A DNA stretch of 64,000 bases from Pseudoalteromonas luteoviolacea (GCF_021654285.1 NZ_JAKFZS010000025.1:1-64000); one strand, 5' to 3'; positions 6,867-16,258 are shown, numbered from the stretch's first letter. The notes: generated by a model from the letters alone, not told the origin. Program-made: numbers and translations.

Positions 6867-8636
6867 ACCGACCTATTTCAATACGAGGCGCGTTTCTTCG
6901 TTGATTTAACTGCGGATGAGGGGCATCTCATTGGTAAAGTGAGTGGTTGTGGAGGGTCTTTTGATACCTATCAAAGGACTTATGCAAAGTATGTTGTATA
7001 TGAACCGACAGAAGATTGCACAATACATACTGAGTTTTACACTGATGAAGTAATGACTGGACGCTTTTTGTTTGTTGAGGAATTGGATCATGAAGTACCA
7101 ATCAGTAGTTACTTTACAATTGATGATGAGCATCGCGGGACTTTGTACGGCTTAGATGAAATTAAGTCTTTCTCATTGACGCGAACCGGAGATAAATATT
7201 ATCAGGCTCGCCTATCAGGCATTCATCCCGTAATCGTTAAATTGGATGAAATGACGCTGATTGAAGTCAATGGTTTTGACCTAAGTTTCGAAGAAGATGG
7301 TACCTACTTAAGTTGGCGGCAGGTTAAAAACTATCAATCTTCGCTAATAGAAAAAAGAAAGGTCATAAACAGTGCGGATATAGACAGTCTTCAAGTGGAA
7401 GAGAGTTCACTTGTAGGGCGTTGGTATCTGACATACGGAAATTATGCCAGGAATAGTCTTGAGCTTGAACTAAATACTGAAACAGGTTCAATGCAGTGGC
7501 CAGTCGTGTCTGAGGCCCAGCAAACCATGATATTGGAAATGGATGCTGATAATAACGGCAGAATGATCACAGGGTTTGGCACTGATATAGAGGCGTCTCA
7601 AGCGCTTAACTGGAAGCTTAATTCACAGGGTAAATTAATTTTAACAACGGTGAGTCAAGCAGACTTTGCTGAGCTTACGCTTTTCGAGGAGCGTGCTGGT
7701 GGATTTGCGTTTGCGATTGATACTATGAGTGAACTCAATGGTGGCGTGTATAAAGACGATTGGTTACGTCATGGGTCAGGAATTTTATTTAAAGCGCAAT
7801 CTTCCCTATCGTTGACTGATGTAGTTGGTCAGCATCGAACATTAGGTGGGAGTGACGGATTTGATATTTTTGCTGATGGCCGAGTTGTAAATAACGATGG
7901 CGTGACTAAAAAAACGGCATCTGTTGCGAATAATATTTTATCAGTATCTCATCCATACGATATCGAGTCTAACAAAGCAGATCCTCATTGTGATCCTGAG
8001 TCACAAGGTTGTGAGCTGAGAGAGTCTAGTAAATTAGAGGTGCTTGGGATACATGAGGGTAAAATATACCTAGATGTTTTTGATCTTGATGGTCGTGGTA
8101 ATGGAAAACACTTTGTTGCATATGATTTTAAACCAAACACTAGCCTGAATGGTTTTGAGCCACATCATTTAGACGGCTTAATTGTGAACGATAAACATAA
8201 TGGTAAGCCAAGGCAATGGTTATTTCATAAGCATATGCAGACAAATGCGAGTATATTAACCATATCTAGTATAGATGGTGAAACCGTCTACCCTATAAAC
8301 CTAATTGACGGTGTTATTATTGCTCAAGTTCAGTCGACTCCATATCGTTTGAAGTTGCTGTCAAATGACTCACAAGGCTTCTCTGCTTGTTGGCAAGAAG
8401 TTGGTAAAGAGTGCGGGCCTGAAGATACTCTCACATTTGATTATACTCCCCCTAAGATAAATGTTGCGTTGAATATCATTGGTGAGGTCACACACTCCAC
8501 TAACTTCGAGCTGGGCTATATATCATTTGGTCAACAGGCTGGCGTAAATCTTAATGTTAATAATACAAGAGGAGCTGGGCCTAAGCTAAAGAGTTTTGAA
8601 GGCTGTGGTTTAAGAATCTTCAGAGTTGAGTCTTAG
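6837..8636 (+). pseudogene. 5'-truncated C-terminal part of a giant lipoprotein paralogue
   Basis: The 599-codon frame begins in REP copy 4 and has no signal peptide. From about residue 15 it closely resembles the right-edge lipoprotein near 63.7 kb. Shared blocks are FVDLTADEGHLIGKVSGCGG versus FYIEIDEAEGAILANISGCG, and ADEHRGTLYGLD-type IDDEHRGTLYGLD versus IDADGHGTFYGLD. So this is the C-terminal portion of a paralogue whose N-terminal lipobox and PKD region were lost when the REP/integron junction formed. The rest is beta-rich and Asp-rich (e.g. HCDPESQGCELRES), with several Cys pairs. A translated product without secretion signal is unlikely to function. Confidence 0.65.
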
Positions 8637-8796
8637 TCTACAACTTTTAATACCCCGATGTTATTTGAAGACTGTTCGATAAATATAGAGGTTGAGTGAT
8701 TACTCTTTGATTGAGCTATTGGTGTGACCGATGCTGCACCAATACTGTTGGGCTCTTATGGTGTCTTTCTTTTGCTATGAATGAGCACCACAATAC

Positions 8797-8825
8797 AGCC
8801 GTGATTTTTCGCGGCTTTTTTATAT
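8797..8825 (+). terminator. Rho-independent terminator
   Basis: AGCCGTGA / TCGCGGCT stem (one G-U pair) around TTT, followed by six Ts. It lies about 160 bp beyond the truncated gene and could serve it. Confidence 0.7.
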
Positions 8826-8911
8826 TATATATTAGCACAGTAAAATTTACTGCTAGTCGTTCTTTCAATAGATAGCTATGATAGCCTCTACTTTTTTTAG
8901 TGGTTTAATTT

Positions 8912-9367
8912 ATGAATAAAATTGAGAATGAGCGCCCAAGCTATGTTGGTTTTTGGGCTCGCTTTGGTGCAAGCATAATTGATACGGTTTTTCTTATGTT
9001 ACTCACAGTGCCTTTAATTTATATGATTTATGGTAAGGCATACTGGCAATCCACGGATGTCATGCAAGGGCCCGCAGATTTTTTGATAAGTTATATTCTC
9101 CCGTTGATTGTTGTTATTCTATTCTGGTTATATAAGTCAGCAACGCCCGGAAAAATGGTGATTAAGGCAAAAATTGTTGATGAAAAAACTGGGGCAAACT
9201 TATCTAAAAAACAGTCTATTATTAGGTATGTTGCCTATTATATTTCAATGCTTCCTTTTGGCCTTGGCTTTTTTTGGGTGGCTTGGGATGCTAAAAAACA
9301 AGGCTTTCATGACAAGATCGCAGGCACTGTGGTTATTCGCTTACACGATGAAGGGGAGCAAGGATAA
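8912..9367 (+). CDS. RDD family membrane protein
   Basis: 151 residues with the RDD signature. GFWARFGASIIDTVFL opens the first transmembrane helix, a second hydrophobic segment is near residues 50-70, then comes the conserved TPGKMVIKAKIVDEKTG turn and a third helix YYISMLPFGLGFFWVAWD. The terminal QGFHDKIAGTVVIR is the usual RDD end. Family members are small inner-membrane proteins; some are implicated in ion exchange, but most have no known job. The Shine-Dalgarno is weak. Stands alone, with a terminator after it. Confidence 0.85.
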   Translation: MNKIENERPSYVGFWARFGASIIDTVFLMLLTVPLIYMIYGKAYWQSTDVMQGPADFLISYILPLIVVILFWLYKSATPGKMVIKAKIVDEKTGANLSKKQSIIRYVAYYISMLPFGLGFFWVAWDAKKQGFHDKIAGTVVIRLHDEGEQG

Positions 9368-9409
9368 CGGCGCTGTCAGTTTAATTTTCATTGTGTTAAT
9401 TTATAAAGG

Positions 9410-9432
9410 CTGACTGTTTTCGGTCAGTCTTT
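9410..9432 (+). terminator. Terminator after the RDD gene
   Basis: CTGAC / GTCAG stem with loop TGTTTTCG, followed by TCTTTT. Confidence 0.5.
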
Positions 9433-9597
9433 TCACATTTCTGCTCTTATATTTCTACGTAAAAGCTGTATTTTCATTGAACGTCTTTTCTTAATTCAAA
9501 GACTTTACGGGTCAAAAAATATTCTCGTTTATGCAACATAACCGTCACGCAAGTCATTTAATTTAGCCTAAAAATAAAACAACAAAAGAGTGTAAGG

Positions 9598-10683
9598 ATG
9601 CTGCAAAAAAAGCATTTTTTGAATAGATATCTAGTTGCGATAGTCATTTTTATTTTGTTTGCAGGTATTTATTTTTCACAATTGGGTGTTTCATCAAAAT
9701 CAAATCAATCTGAACCACAAAAGTCGGCGCAAAAAAAAATCGTTCAAACTGATTTTTTATCTGACGACAGCGAAAATAATCAAGTACAAGATCAGAGGTT
9801 AGTTTCATCTGCCGACAGTAAAACAACAAATACCACGTTAAAAAACGATTTAAATATCACAGCTAGTGACAAGCTTGATAATACGTTGGAGCAGCTTAAA
9901 GCCAGCATCACACAAAACCCCGAACCTCTTAAGCATGCCATTATGGGTCCGAGTAATAAGCATATCGCAATGCGTACACAGCTTTTGATGTTGCTTGAGC
10001 AGGACCCTAATTTAGTCACTGAATTGATTGATACATTTATCCATGACCCAAATAGCTTGCTTGGCAGGGAGCTCAGTGCGGTGCTATCTGAGTCAGGGCA
10101 TCCAATGGCGCAAGTCGCGGCGCTCGATATGGCGCTGGATCTATCGAATGATGAGCAAGCAAGATCAGCTGGCCTGTTGCTCCTAGCGAAAATGGACGAA
10201 GTCACAGGTGAGACACGAGATCGCGTATTGGCACATATTGATGCTGGGAATGATCTCAGTTCTGATCTGCAGCAGTTTGCTTTGATGGCATTAAAACCAG
10301 CTCCAAGTTCAGCAGAAGACTATCAACGTGTACACCAAACCTTGTCAAAAGTAGTACAAGCAGAAGATAAAAATGTGCGTCGCCACGGGGTTTATCAAAT
10401 GGCGCAATGGGCGACCAACAACGAGGATTTAAAAGGCGTGAGAACATTGGCTTTGACTGATCCGGATGTTAATACACGTGCGCGCGCGGTCATGTCCTTG
10501 GGAGACAGCCCTTTTAAATCAGATGAAAATCGCAGTGTGCTTTGGCAAGTAGTGGATGATGAAAATGAGCCACCTCCCATTCGACTGTATGCACTTAAAT
10601 CACTTTCCAGATACGCCTTAAACGACACTGAAATAACAAAACTACGTTTGATGCATAGCGATATACGTGATGATTCAAATTGA
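9598..10683 (+). CDS. Membrane-anchored HEAT-repeat protein
   Basis: 361 residues. After a short cytoplasmic tip, one transmembrane helix (YLVAIVIFILFAGIYF, about residues 11-26) anchors a Ser/Gln/Asp-rich linker (30-90). From about residue 100 helical repeats follow, with HEAT-like spacing (MALDLSNDEQARSAGLLLL, LTDPDVNTRARAVMSL, PIRLYALKSLSRYAL). HEAT arrays bind proteins; the partner is unknown. The domain plan (N-terminal anchor plus C-terminal HEAT array) recurs at 28,956-30,521. AAGG abuts the ATG directly, an unusually tight ribosome-binding site. The next gene (RTX) follows after about 110 bp. Confidence 0.7.
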   Translation: MLQKKHFLNRYLVAIVIFILFAGIYFSQLGVSSKSNQSEPQKSAQKKIVQTDFLSDDSENNQVQDQRLVSSADSKTTNTTLKNDLNITASDKLDNTLEQLKASITQNPEPLKHAIMGPSNKHIAMRTQLLMLLEQDPNLVTELIDTFIHDPNSLLGRELSAVLSESGHPMAQVAALDMALDLSNDEQARSAGLLLLAKMDEVTGETRDRVLAHIDAGNDLSSDLQQFALMALKPAPSSAEDYQRVHQTLSKVVQAEDKNVRRHGVYQMAQWATNNEDLKGVRTLALTDPDVNTRARAVMSLGDSPFKSDENRSVLWQVVDDENEPPPIRLYALKSLSRYALNDTEITKLRLMHSDIRDDSN

Positions 10684-10792
10684 TGTCACAGTTAAAAAAT
10701 GCTGCTTTGTAGTCTGTAGCAGAATAGACAGGATTTGGGATTAATTTTCCAAAAAAACAAGTAAAACAATCAATTATAATTAAGGAAAAATG

Positions 10793-11167
10793 ATGAAACG
10801 AGTAAATTTACTTATGGTAGTCGGTACGCTGGCTGCGGCTTCTTTTGCAAGTTCTGCTGAAGCGCGTGGCACACACTATGGCACTGGTGGTGATGACATT
10901 ATCGTTGGTAGCACAGGTACTGATATCATTTATGGTTATGATGGTAACGACCGTCTTTATGGCAAAACCGGTAGTGACATTCTTTATGGTGGTAACGGGA
11001 ATGATAAGTTGTATGGAGATACCGCATCTGACCGACTTTACGGTGGTAATGGAGATGATTATTTAGAAGGCGGTACTGCTGGTGATTTTTATTATGGTGG
11101 CGCAGGTTATGATATCTGTAAAAATATCACAGGTACACCGTATTATAACTCTTGCGAGAGCTTTTAA
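10793..11167 (+). CDS. Small secreted RTX calcium-binding repeat protein
   Basis: About 124 residues. Signal peptide MKRVNLLMVVGTLAAASFASSAEA is followed by five to six nonapeptide RTX repeats (GGDDIIVGS, GYDGNDRLYG, GGNGNDKLYG, GGNGDDYLEG), then a short tail with a possible Cys pair (YDICKN...NSCES). RTX repeats bind Ca2+ and fold outside the cell. Unusually this protein has a Sec signal at the N-terminus and is tiny, so it is not a type I-secreted toxin. ATG 10793 is chosen because AAGGA sits at proper distance; ATG 10790 would be only three bases from it. Confidence 0.8.
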   Translation: MKRVNLLMVVGTLAAASFASSAEARGTHYGTGGDDIIVGSTGTDIIYGYDGNDRLYGKTGSDILYGGNGNDKLYGDTASDRLYGGNGDDYLEGGTAGDFYYGGAGYDICKNITGTPYYNSCESF

Positions 11168-11197
11168 ACGCAAGGTTTAGTATTACTTATGATTTTT

Positions 11198-11220
11198 AAG
11201 GGAGTATTTCTCCCTTATTT
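11198..11220 (+). terminator. Terminator after the RTX gene
   Basis: AAGGGAG-TATTT-CTCCCTT stem-loop followed by ATTT; a modest T-run. Confidence 0.6.
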
Positions 11221-11430
11221 CCTCTCTTTTGGTGCTTAGTTTTGTGTAATAAGTAACAAGGTTTCCTTTCTTTTTAGCACTTATATAAATCCATAGCGTA
11301 ATTAATTTATACATTAACAGGCCGAAGTGGCGGGACATGTATAACCCAAATGTGTAATACAGTGTAATGGCTTTCTAAATATACAGATTTGACAATATGA
11401 AAAGACGTACAATCACCAAAGGATTACTCT

Positions 11431-13533
11431 ATGCGTATGAAAAAGTCGGTGTTTATTGCTTTAAGTGCGATGTTATCTGCCTCGTGCTCCTCTTTAGAGC
11501 ATGTTCACACACATCATAAACAGTCTCAGTGGCAGCCAAACTATTTTGATGTTAAAGACTATAACCCCTCAGCATATCTACCATCATCGATGCCGTCTTC
11601 GAAAGACTGTGAATATGAATATATTCCTCCCGAGCTCGCGCCGTTTGAGAACCCAGAGGTACTTAGTTCTATAAAGGGTGAACTCAATTTTACAATGGCG
11701 GTTCAGTACCAGCAAAGGGAAATCGCAAAATGTAATACATGGTTACGAAATTATGCTTATAAACGAAATCCGAACGATAAATTTAAAAGTGCTTTGGTGG
11801 GTCCAACATTAAGGCTTGCGCCTGGCGAAATTTTACGGTTTAGGTTAGAAAACCGGTTACCCGGCTGTGATAAGGCACCTGATTATTTATGCGCGGGCAG
11901 TGGGCATGGTTCACATCATTCAGATGAACTATTGAGTGATGCGCAAACAAAAAAAATGAATACACCGCATAATTTTAATGTCACTAACTTTCATACTCAT
12001 GGTTTGTGGGTTTCACCGAGTAAGCGTAGTGATAATGTGTTGTTAGAGCTCCAACCTGGGAAAGGGTTTGAATATGAAATCAGAATACCGGAAGATCACC
12101 CACAAGGGACATTTTGGTATCACGCGCATGTTCATGGCTCTACAGCGCTACAAGTATCAAGTGGGATGGCAGGCGCCATCATCATTGAAAGTGATACATC
12201 GGAAAAAAACATTGCGACGCAGCCTCAAATTAAAGGAAAAGCTGACAACATTTTTGTGCTACAGCAAGTGGCATATGATTGTAATGGGATAATCGAATAC
12301 TATGAAGTGGGTGATACACCTGCCGATGTGTCTGTGTGTACCAAAGAAATTCCTGGTCAGCCGGGGAAATTTGAAAAGCTCAGCATATTTGGGCCGGGCA
12401 GTTGGCAAAAAATGCAGCGCAGAACACTGATTAATGGATTGGTTGTTCCTCAAATTAAGATGAAACCCAATGAAATTCAGCGTTGGCGATTTATCCATGC
12501 AGGAGTACGAGAAACAGTAAAGCTGTCAGTTGTTGAATCTAATTGGAATAAAAGCCTGAACCCAAAGCCACTTGGCTTTCTTAATCAAATCTCAGTGGAT
12601 GGTTTAAATACGGGTCAATTGGATAGATGGGATTTAGCCAATAAAGATTATTCTATTGAGCCGTTGCAGCCAGGATATCGTGCAGACTATTTGTATCAAG
12701 CGCCCAGTAAAGCGGGAGTTTACTGGTTAGTGGATTTGGACTCAGCGCCTCATAAGTCTTTGCAAGGGGTGCCAGAGGATACCGCTGAGCTGTTACAAAT
12801 TGTTGTTGAAGGCAACCCAGTAGGCACTGCACAAGCCAAACTGCCAACAAGCAATAGTCTATTGCAATATCAAGCACACAAAGCACCTACCGAGCAAGAA
12901 ATTAGACAAATGACACATGATACCTATATCGAAAACATGATGTTTTATTTGGGAGAGCGCGCGTCAGTTAAAGGGCGAGATAATATAAGTTGCCAAGATG
13001 TCAGCAATGCTGATTTGAATGATGGTAATGCGCCGCCTGGAAGCAAAGGTGGAGATGTGATTTTTTCAGTTGATGGTAAGCCTTATGGGCAAATTGAAAC
13101 ACGAGAGTTAGAGCTTGGCCAATGGCAGCGATGGGACTTATGTACGAGAGGCCTTGCTCCGATGCACCCATTTCATATTCATGTCAATCCGTTTTATGCG
13201 CAGAGGAAAGGCCCTGATGGTAACCCGCAATGGGTGTGGAGAGACACCTTAGCCATAGAGAAAGATGAGTACTCAGGTGTGCCATTTCATGATATTGGCA
13301 AGCAAGTATATATAAAAGATTATCATGATATTGAGAAGTATGTCTCTGAAAAGCAGGGGAAAGCGCCGCATACCGTGATTTACAGTAAATATCGTTACCC
13401 CAACTCCCTACCGGGATTTAAAGGTAATGTAAAACAGCAATATACTGGTGATTTTGTATTGCATTGCCATATTCTTGATCATGAGGATCAAGGCATGATG
13501 CAAAAAGTAAGGTTAGTTGATAGCAAGCAATAG
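11431..13533 (+). CDS. Multicopper oxidase lipoprotein
   Basis: 700 residues with all four copper-ligand motifs of multicopper oxidases: NFHTHG (about 187), YHAHVHG (about 230), HPFHIHVNPF (about 579) and HCHILDHEDQGMM (about 677, providing the type-1 Cys, His and axial Met). The N-terminus, MKKSVFIALSAMLSASCSS, has a lipobox-like SASC. A His-rich stretch follows (HVHTHHK) and another at GSGHGSHHSDE. Such enzymes couple four one-electron oxidations (phenols, Cu+, Fe2+ or Mn2+) to O2 reduction in the periplasm or on the outer membrane. It is longer than CueO (about 500), with an extended N-terminal region, so substrate is open. AAGGA seven bases before ATG. No copper-export gene adjoins it. 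Confidence 0.9.
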   Translation: MRMKKSVFIALSAMLSASCSSLEHVHTHHKQSQWQPNYFDVKDYNPSAYLPSSMPSSKDCEYEYIPPELAPFENPEVLSSIKGELNFTMAVQYQQREIAKCNTWLRNYAYKRNPNDKFKSALVGPTLRLAPGEILRFRLENRLPGCDKAPDYLCAGSGHGSHHSDELLSDAQTKKMNTPHNFNVTNFHTHGLWVSPSKRSDNVLLELQPGKGFEYEIRIPEDHPQGTFWYHAHVHGSTALQVSSGMAGAIIIESDTSEKNIATQPQIKGKADNIFVLQQVAYDCNGIIEYYEVGDTPADVSVCTKEIPGQPGKFEKLSIFGPGSWQKMQRRTLINGLVVPQIKMKPNEIQRWRFIHAGVRETVKLSVVESNWNKSLNPKPLGFLNQISVDGLNTGQLDRWDLANKDYSIEPLQPGYRADYLYQAPSKAGVYWLVDLDSAPHKSLQGVPEDTAELLQIVVEGNPVGTAQAKLPTSNSLLQYQAHKAPTEQEIRQMTHDTYIENMMFYLGERASVKGRDNISCQDVSNADLNDGNAPPGSKGGDVIFSVDGKPYGQIETRELELGQWQRWDLCTRGLAPMHPFHIHVNPFYAQRKGPDGNPQWVWRDTLAIEKDEYSGVPFHDIGKQVYIKDYHDIEKYVSEKQGKAPHTVIYSKYRYPNSLPGFKGNVKQQYTGDFVLHCHILDHEDQGMMQKVRLVDSKQ

Positions 13534-13547
13534 AAAGCGTTTCAACA

Positions 13548-13591
13548 TGCCCTCTGAGCCTAGGCTTTATCACCTTGGCTTTGAGGGCAAT
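13548..13591 (+). terminator. Possible weak terminator hairpin
   Basis: TGCCCTC / GAGGGCA arms enclosing a second pair (AGCC/GGCT). No T-run, so confidence is low. Confidence 0.35.
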
Positions 13592-13702
13592 AAATCATCG
13601 TCAAGCGCACAGAGTTAATTGGGTGGTTGAATTTTAGTCATTTGAGTGTTTTCGAGTGTAACGAGTATATTGGATCTTCAATCAATAATAAGGAGAGTTT
13701 GT

Positions 13703-13891
13703 ATGAAATTACATTTAAAGAAGAAAGCGATCAAAAAGTTGCAAGGGCAAACAATTTTAGTTGAGCGCACAAATCAAATTGCTGGCGGTGCTCAGTCAAG
13801 AAGTCCTTTTAATTGCCCTCACACTCAGCCAGCGTGGTATTGCATGAGTTACTTAGGTTGTATCAGTAATAGACCTGAAGTCAGCTGTTAA
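13703..13891 (+). CDS. GG-leader peptide A (putative exported or modified peptide precursor)
   Basis: 62 residues. The Lys-rich leader MKLHLKKKAIKKL ends in NQIAGGA at about residues 25-30, and the core of about 33 residues has four Cys: SPFNCP, WYCMS, GCIS and a C-terminal Cys. An excellent AAGGAG lies six bases before this ATG, so longer upstream starts are rejected. Peptide B, 400 bp downstream, has an almost identical plan. The double-Gly is the cut site used by C39 peptidase/ABC exporters and many RiPP leaders. No processing enzyme or exporter is nearby. Antimicrobial, signalling or disulfide-peptide roles are all possible. Confidence 0.75.
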   Translation: MKLHLKKKAIKKLQGQTILVERTNQIAGGAQSRSPFNCPHTQPAWYCMSYLGCISNRPEVSC

Positions 13892-13895
13892 TTCA

Positions 13896-13913
13896 TGGGA
13901 GCGATTGCTCCCA
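13896..13913 (+). terminator. Hairpin after peptide A
   Basis: TGGGAGC-GATT-GCTCCCA, an excellent stem but followed only by AATTAAT, so it is a stabilising hairpin or weak terminator. Confidence 0.5.
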
Positions 13914-14110
13914 AATTAATATGACTCCAAGATTAACCATCGTTACTACTTAGATTTCGTGAACTGATTTCATATTATTAAATGACAACATCACGACATT
14001 TTCCTCGTGCACATTTTTACATGTTATTAAGATAGTTTGGTTTTAAACGTTTACCTTAAGAGATGGTATCTTGTATATTGATGGTTTTATAATCAATAAG
14101 GAAAATTGAA

Positions 14111-14299
14111 ATGAAACTACAATTAAAAAAGAAAGCGATGAAAAAGCTTCAATCACATCCCCTTCCAACCAAACAAACGCATAAAGTTGCTGGCGGCGCG
14201 CAAACTGGAAGTCCGTATTATTGTCCTTTAACAAAACCTCAATGGTACTGCATGAGCCATATTGGGTGCATCAGCTTTAGACCCGAAATGACTTGCTAA
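14111..14299 (+). CDS. GG-leader peptide B, tandem paralogue of peptide A
   Basis: 62 residues, MKLQLKKKAMKKL...HKVAGGAQ, with core blocks SPYYCP, QWYCMS, GCIS and RPEMTC. All four Cys, WYCMS, GCIS and RPE align with peptide A without gaps, while leader and core differ at many positions. Divergence that spares Cys and the GG site suggests selection on a processed product. AAGGA precedes the start. It arose by local duplication of about 400 bp. Confidence 0.75.
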   Translation: MKLQLKKKAMKKLQSHPLPTKQTHKVAGGAQTGSPYYCPLTKPQWYCMSHIGCISFRPEMTC

Positions 14300-14370
14300 T
14301 TTAAAAGAGTTCATAGGCAAAAACTACGATTATCTTTACTATGATGCTTTAAAACATTTTATGAGCCAAG

Positions 14371-14904
14371 ATGGATAAGGTTATCGAACTGGTTAAACGA
14401 GACCCTATAAGGCTAAAAGCACTTGATGCGGTTGCCCAATTAGCGTTGCCGCAATGTTATATAGCCGCAGGATTTGTTCGTAATTTAATTTGGGACTCAC
14501 TCCACGATTTTAGAGGGTTTACGCCTTTAAATGATGTGGACGTGGTTTATTTTGATGCTGATGAAGCCGGTTCAAGTCGGTATTTAGTATATGAGAAGCA
14601 GCTGTCGAATTGCATGCCTGAGCTTAACTGGCAAGTGCGTAATCAGGCTAATATGCATATTAAAAATCAAGATGAACCATACACCAGTACATTGCATGCG
14701 ATGAGCTATTGGCCTGAAAAAGAAACGGCAGTCGCAATTACTCAAGTCACAAAGCACCAATATGAATGCATTGCGGCTTTTGGTTTTGAATCGCTTTTTC
14801 GCGGGCAGTTAACCTATAATCCAAAAAGGAAAAGGGCAGTTTTTGATACAAGAGTACGTTCAAAAGGCTGGTTAGTACATTGGCCAAAGCTTAACGTGAT
14901 GTAA
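14371..14904 (+). CDS. Nucleotidyltransferase-fold protein (NTP_transf_6/DUF925 type)
   Basis: 177 residues. The motif ..IAAGFVRNLIWD...PLNDVDVVYFD matches bacterial nucleotidyltransferase-family proteins: G-[FG]-[VA]-R-N in the first helix and the metal-binding D-V-D (about residues 54-56). Cytosolic; the substrate is unknown for this family. The end RKRAVFDTRVRSKGWLVHWPKL is typical of it. It stands 70 bp after peptide B in the same orientation, but I see no functional link. Confidence 0.8.
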   Translation: MDKVIELVKRDPIRLKALDAVAQLALPQCYIAAGFVRNLIWDSLHDFRGFTPLNDVDVVYFDADEAGSSRYLVYEKQLSNCMPELNWQVRNQANMHIKNQDEPYTSTLHAMSYWPEKETAVAITQVTKHQYECIAAFGFESLFRGQLTYNPKRKRAVFDTRVRSKGWLVHWPKLNVM

Positions 14905-14973
14905 CGATGACATGTAACTCACATGTAGGTAAGGGCAGGAAAGTATCTTAGCCTTCCTGCCATGTTAACGTGA

Positions 14974-16167
14974 TTAGATCTTTGCGACATTGGTTGGCCA
15001 CGGATCTTCAAAAGTGCCGCCGTTTCGCCAAAAATTGAGTTCTTCATCTGTTAAAAAACATGCTTCAAGTGCTTTTACGAAACTCGACGCCTCATCTTTT
15101 TGACCAATGACTGTCAGTCGGCAGCGCCTATCACCAAATCGACTCTCTATTTTATCGACTTTTTTCTTTAAAATATCATAGTGCTCTTGGGTAAAATTAT
15201 GGCTTTCGTCTTTTAAAATGGGCGCGCGCCAGAAACCAACAAATTCTAGTCCAACGCTGCCATTAGCTTGGCTCCATAATAAAGACATCTCATCTCTGGT
15301 TGGTAGCCAAAAGAACCCTTTACTGCGAAAAACACCATGGGTTAAGTGGTTATGGCACACCTCCCATAAACGCGTTGGGTGAAACGGTCGATCATCTCTT
15401 ATGACTTTAGACACAATTTTTTGATTCTGTTTGCCTGATAGCGTTAAAGGGGCATTGACGGTGCTGCGCAGCTCAGTGATCAACTGTTCAACTAAAAAGA
15501 AGTTATAGTCTTCAAATTGGTGAAATTGCGTCACATCCATATTGCCCCAAGCTGTCCCAGAGATAGCCGCATAAGGGTTAATTGGGTGTAGTGCTTGCGC
15601 TATGGTCTCGACCGCTTTTGCGGTTATTTTATCCGTTTTGGTCAAAAAGATTTGGTTAGAAAATAAGATTTGCTCAACCAGTAAGTTTTCAATGCCTCTG
15701 ATTTGATTGCTCAGGTTTTCTTGCCATTTAGGCACAAGCGATTGTGCAAATTGGTAATCGTCTTTTAACCAGGTTGAGTCAACGAGTGTGACAACGCCTT
15801 TTAACGCATAGTCGCGATTATTTTTGAAGAACTCAATCAAAGGCAAAGGGTGGCTGCTGCCAGAAGTTTCGATAATGATCCAAGGTGGCTGCGCATTTTT
15901 TTTCAGCGTTTTTAATGCCACTTTAAGTTCTTTAAGGCCTTTTGCACTGCTAATACTGTGGCCGCTGATGGTAAAAAAGTCATTACTGTCATCATCAAAG
16001 ACCTCGGTGTTTTTAATCAAAACCCCGTCGACATCCAATTCACTCATGTCGTTTACAACTACGCCCGGTACACAGTCATGCTCAACAGACTGAGAAAGTA
16101 TACTACGCAGTAAAGTGGTTTTACCTGAACCTAAAAAGCCGTGCAAAATGGTAACTGGAATAGACAT
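14974..16167 (-). CDS. G3E (CobW/COG0523-like) GTPase, probable zinc-homeostasis metallochaperone
   Basis: 397 residues. Walker A is GFLGSGKTT (about residues 10-18), the switch region IIIETSGSSHP is near 99-109, and a CobW C-terminal domain lies at about 270-390. The family moves Zn, Co or Ni using GTP. Two canonical features are altered. The metal-binding CxCC (normally GC-I-CC after the Walker A region) is replaced by GHSISSA, and the guanine-specificity NKxD reads TKTD. So metal binding, if any, uses other ligands. AGGAAAA precedes the ATG. A Zur-like operator lies about 75-90 bp upstream, as seen for zinc-starvation members (ZigA/YciC type) in other bacteria. Confidence 0.85.
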   Translation of the reverse strand: MSIPVTILHGFLGSGKTTLLRSILSQSVEHDCVPGVVVNDMSELDVDGVLIKNTEVFDDDSNDFFTISGHSISSAKGLKELKVALKTLKKNAQPPWIIIETSGSSHPLPLIEFFKNNRDYALKGVVTLVDSTWLKDDYQFAQSLVPKWQENLSNQIRGIENLLVEQILFSNQIFLTKTDKITAKAVETIAQALHPINPYAAISGTAWGNMDVTQFHQFEDYNFFLVEQLITELRSTVNAPLTLSGKQNQKIVSKVIRDDRPFHPTRLWEVCHNHLTHGVFRSKGFFWLPTRDEMSLLWSQANGSVGLEFVGFWRAPILKDESHNFTQEHYDILKKKVDKIESRFGDRRCRLTVIGQKDEASSFVKALEACFLTDEELNFWRNGGTFEDPWPTNVAKI

Positions 16168-16239
16168 TAAATTTTCCTAATATGCTTCGATATTTCTGGT
16201 TTTGAAGCTAAGCAGTAACAGAATAATGGGTTTGTTTTG

Positions 16240-16258
16240 GTACAATATAACATAACTT
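16240..16258 (-). promoter_or_regulatory. Putative Zur operator of the G3E GTPase gene
   Basis: Minus-strand sequence CAAGTTATGTTATATTGTA shares GTTATGTTATA with four other sites in this window. It is the most degenerate copy on its right half. Confidence 0.55.

Noticed and set aside
9174..9413. Overlapping frame within the RDD gene
   Set aside because: In a different frame over a well-supported RDD protein; no own signals.
10790..11167. RTX toxin
   Set aside because: Only about 124 residues, with a Sec signal and no type I secretion genes or toxin domain; called a small RTX protein instead.
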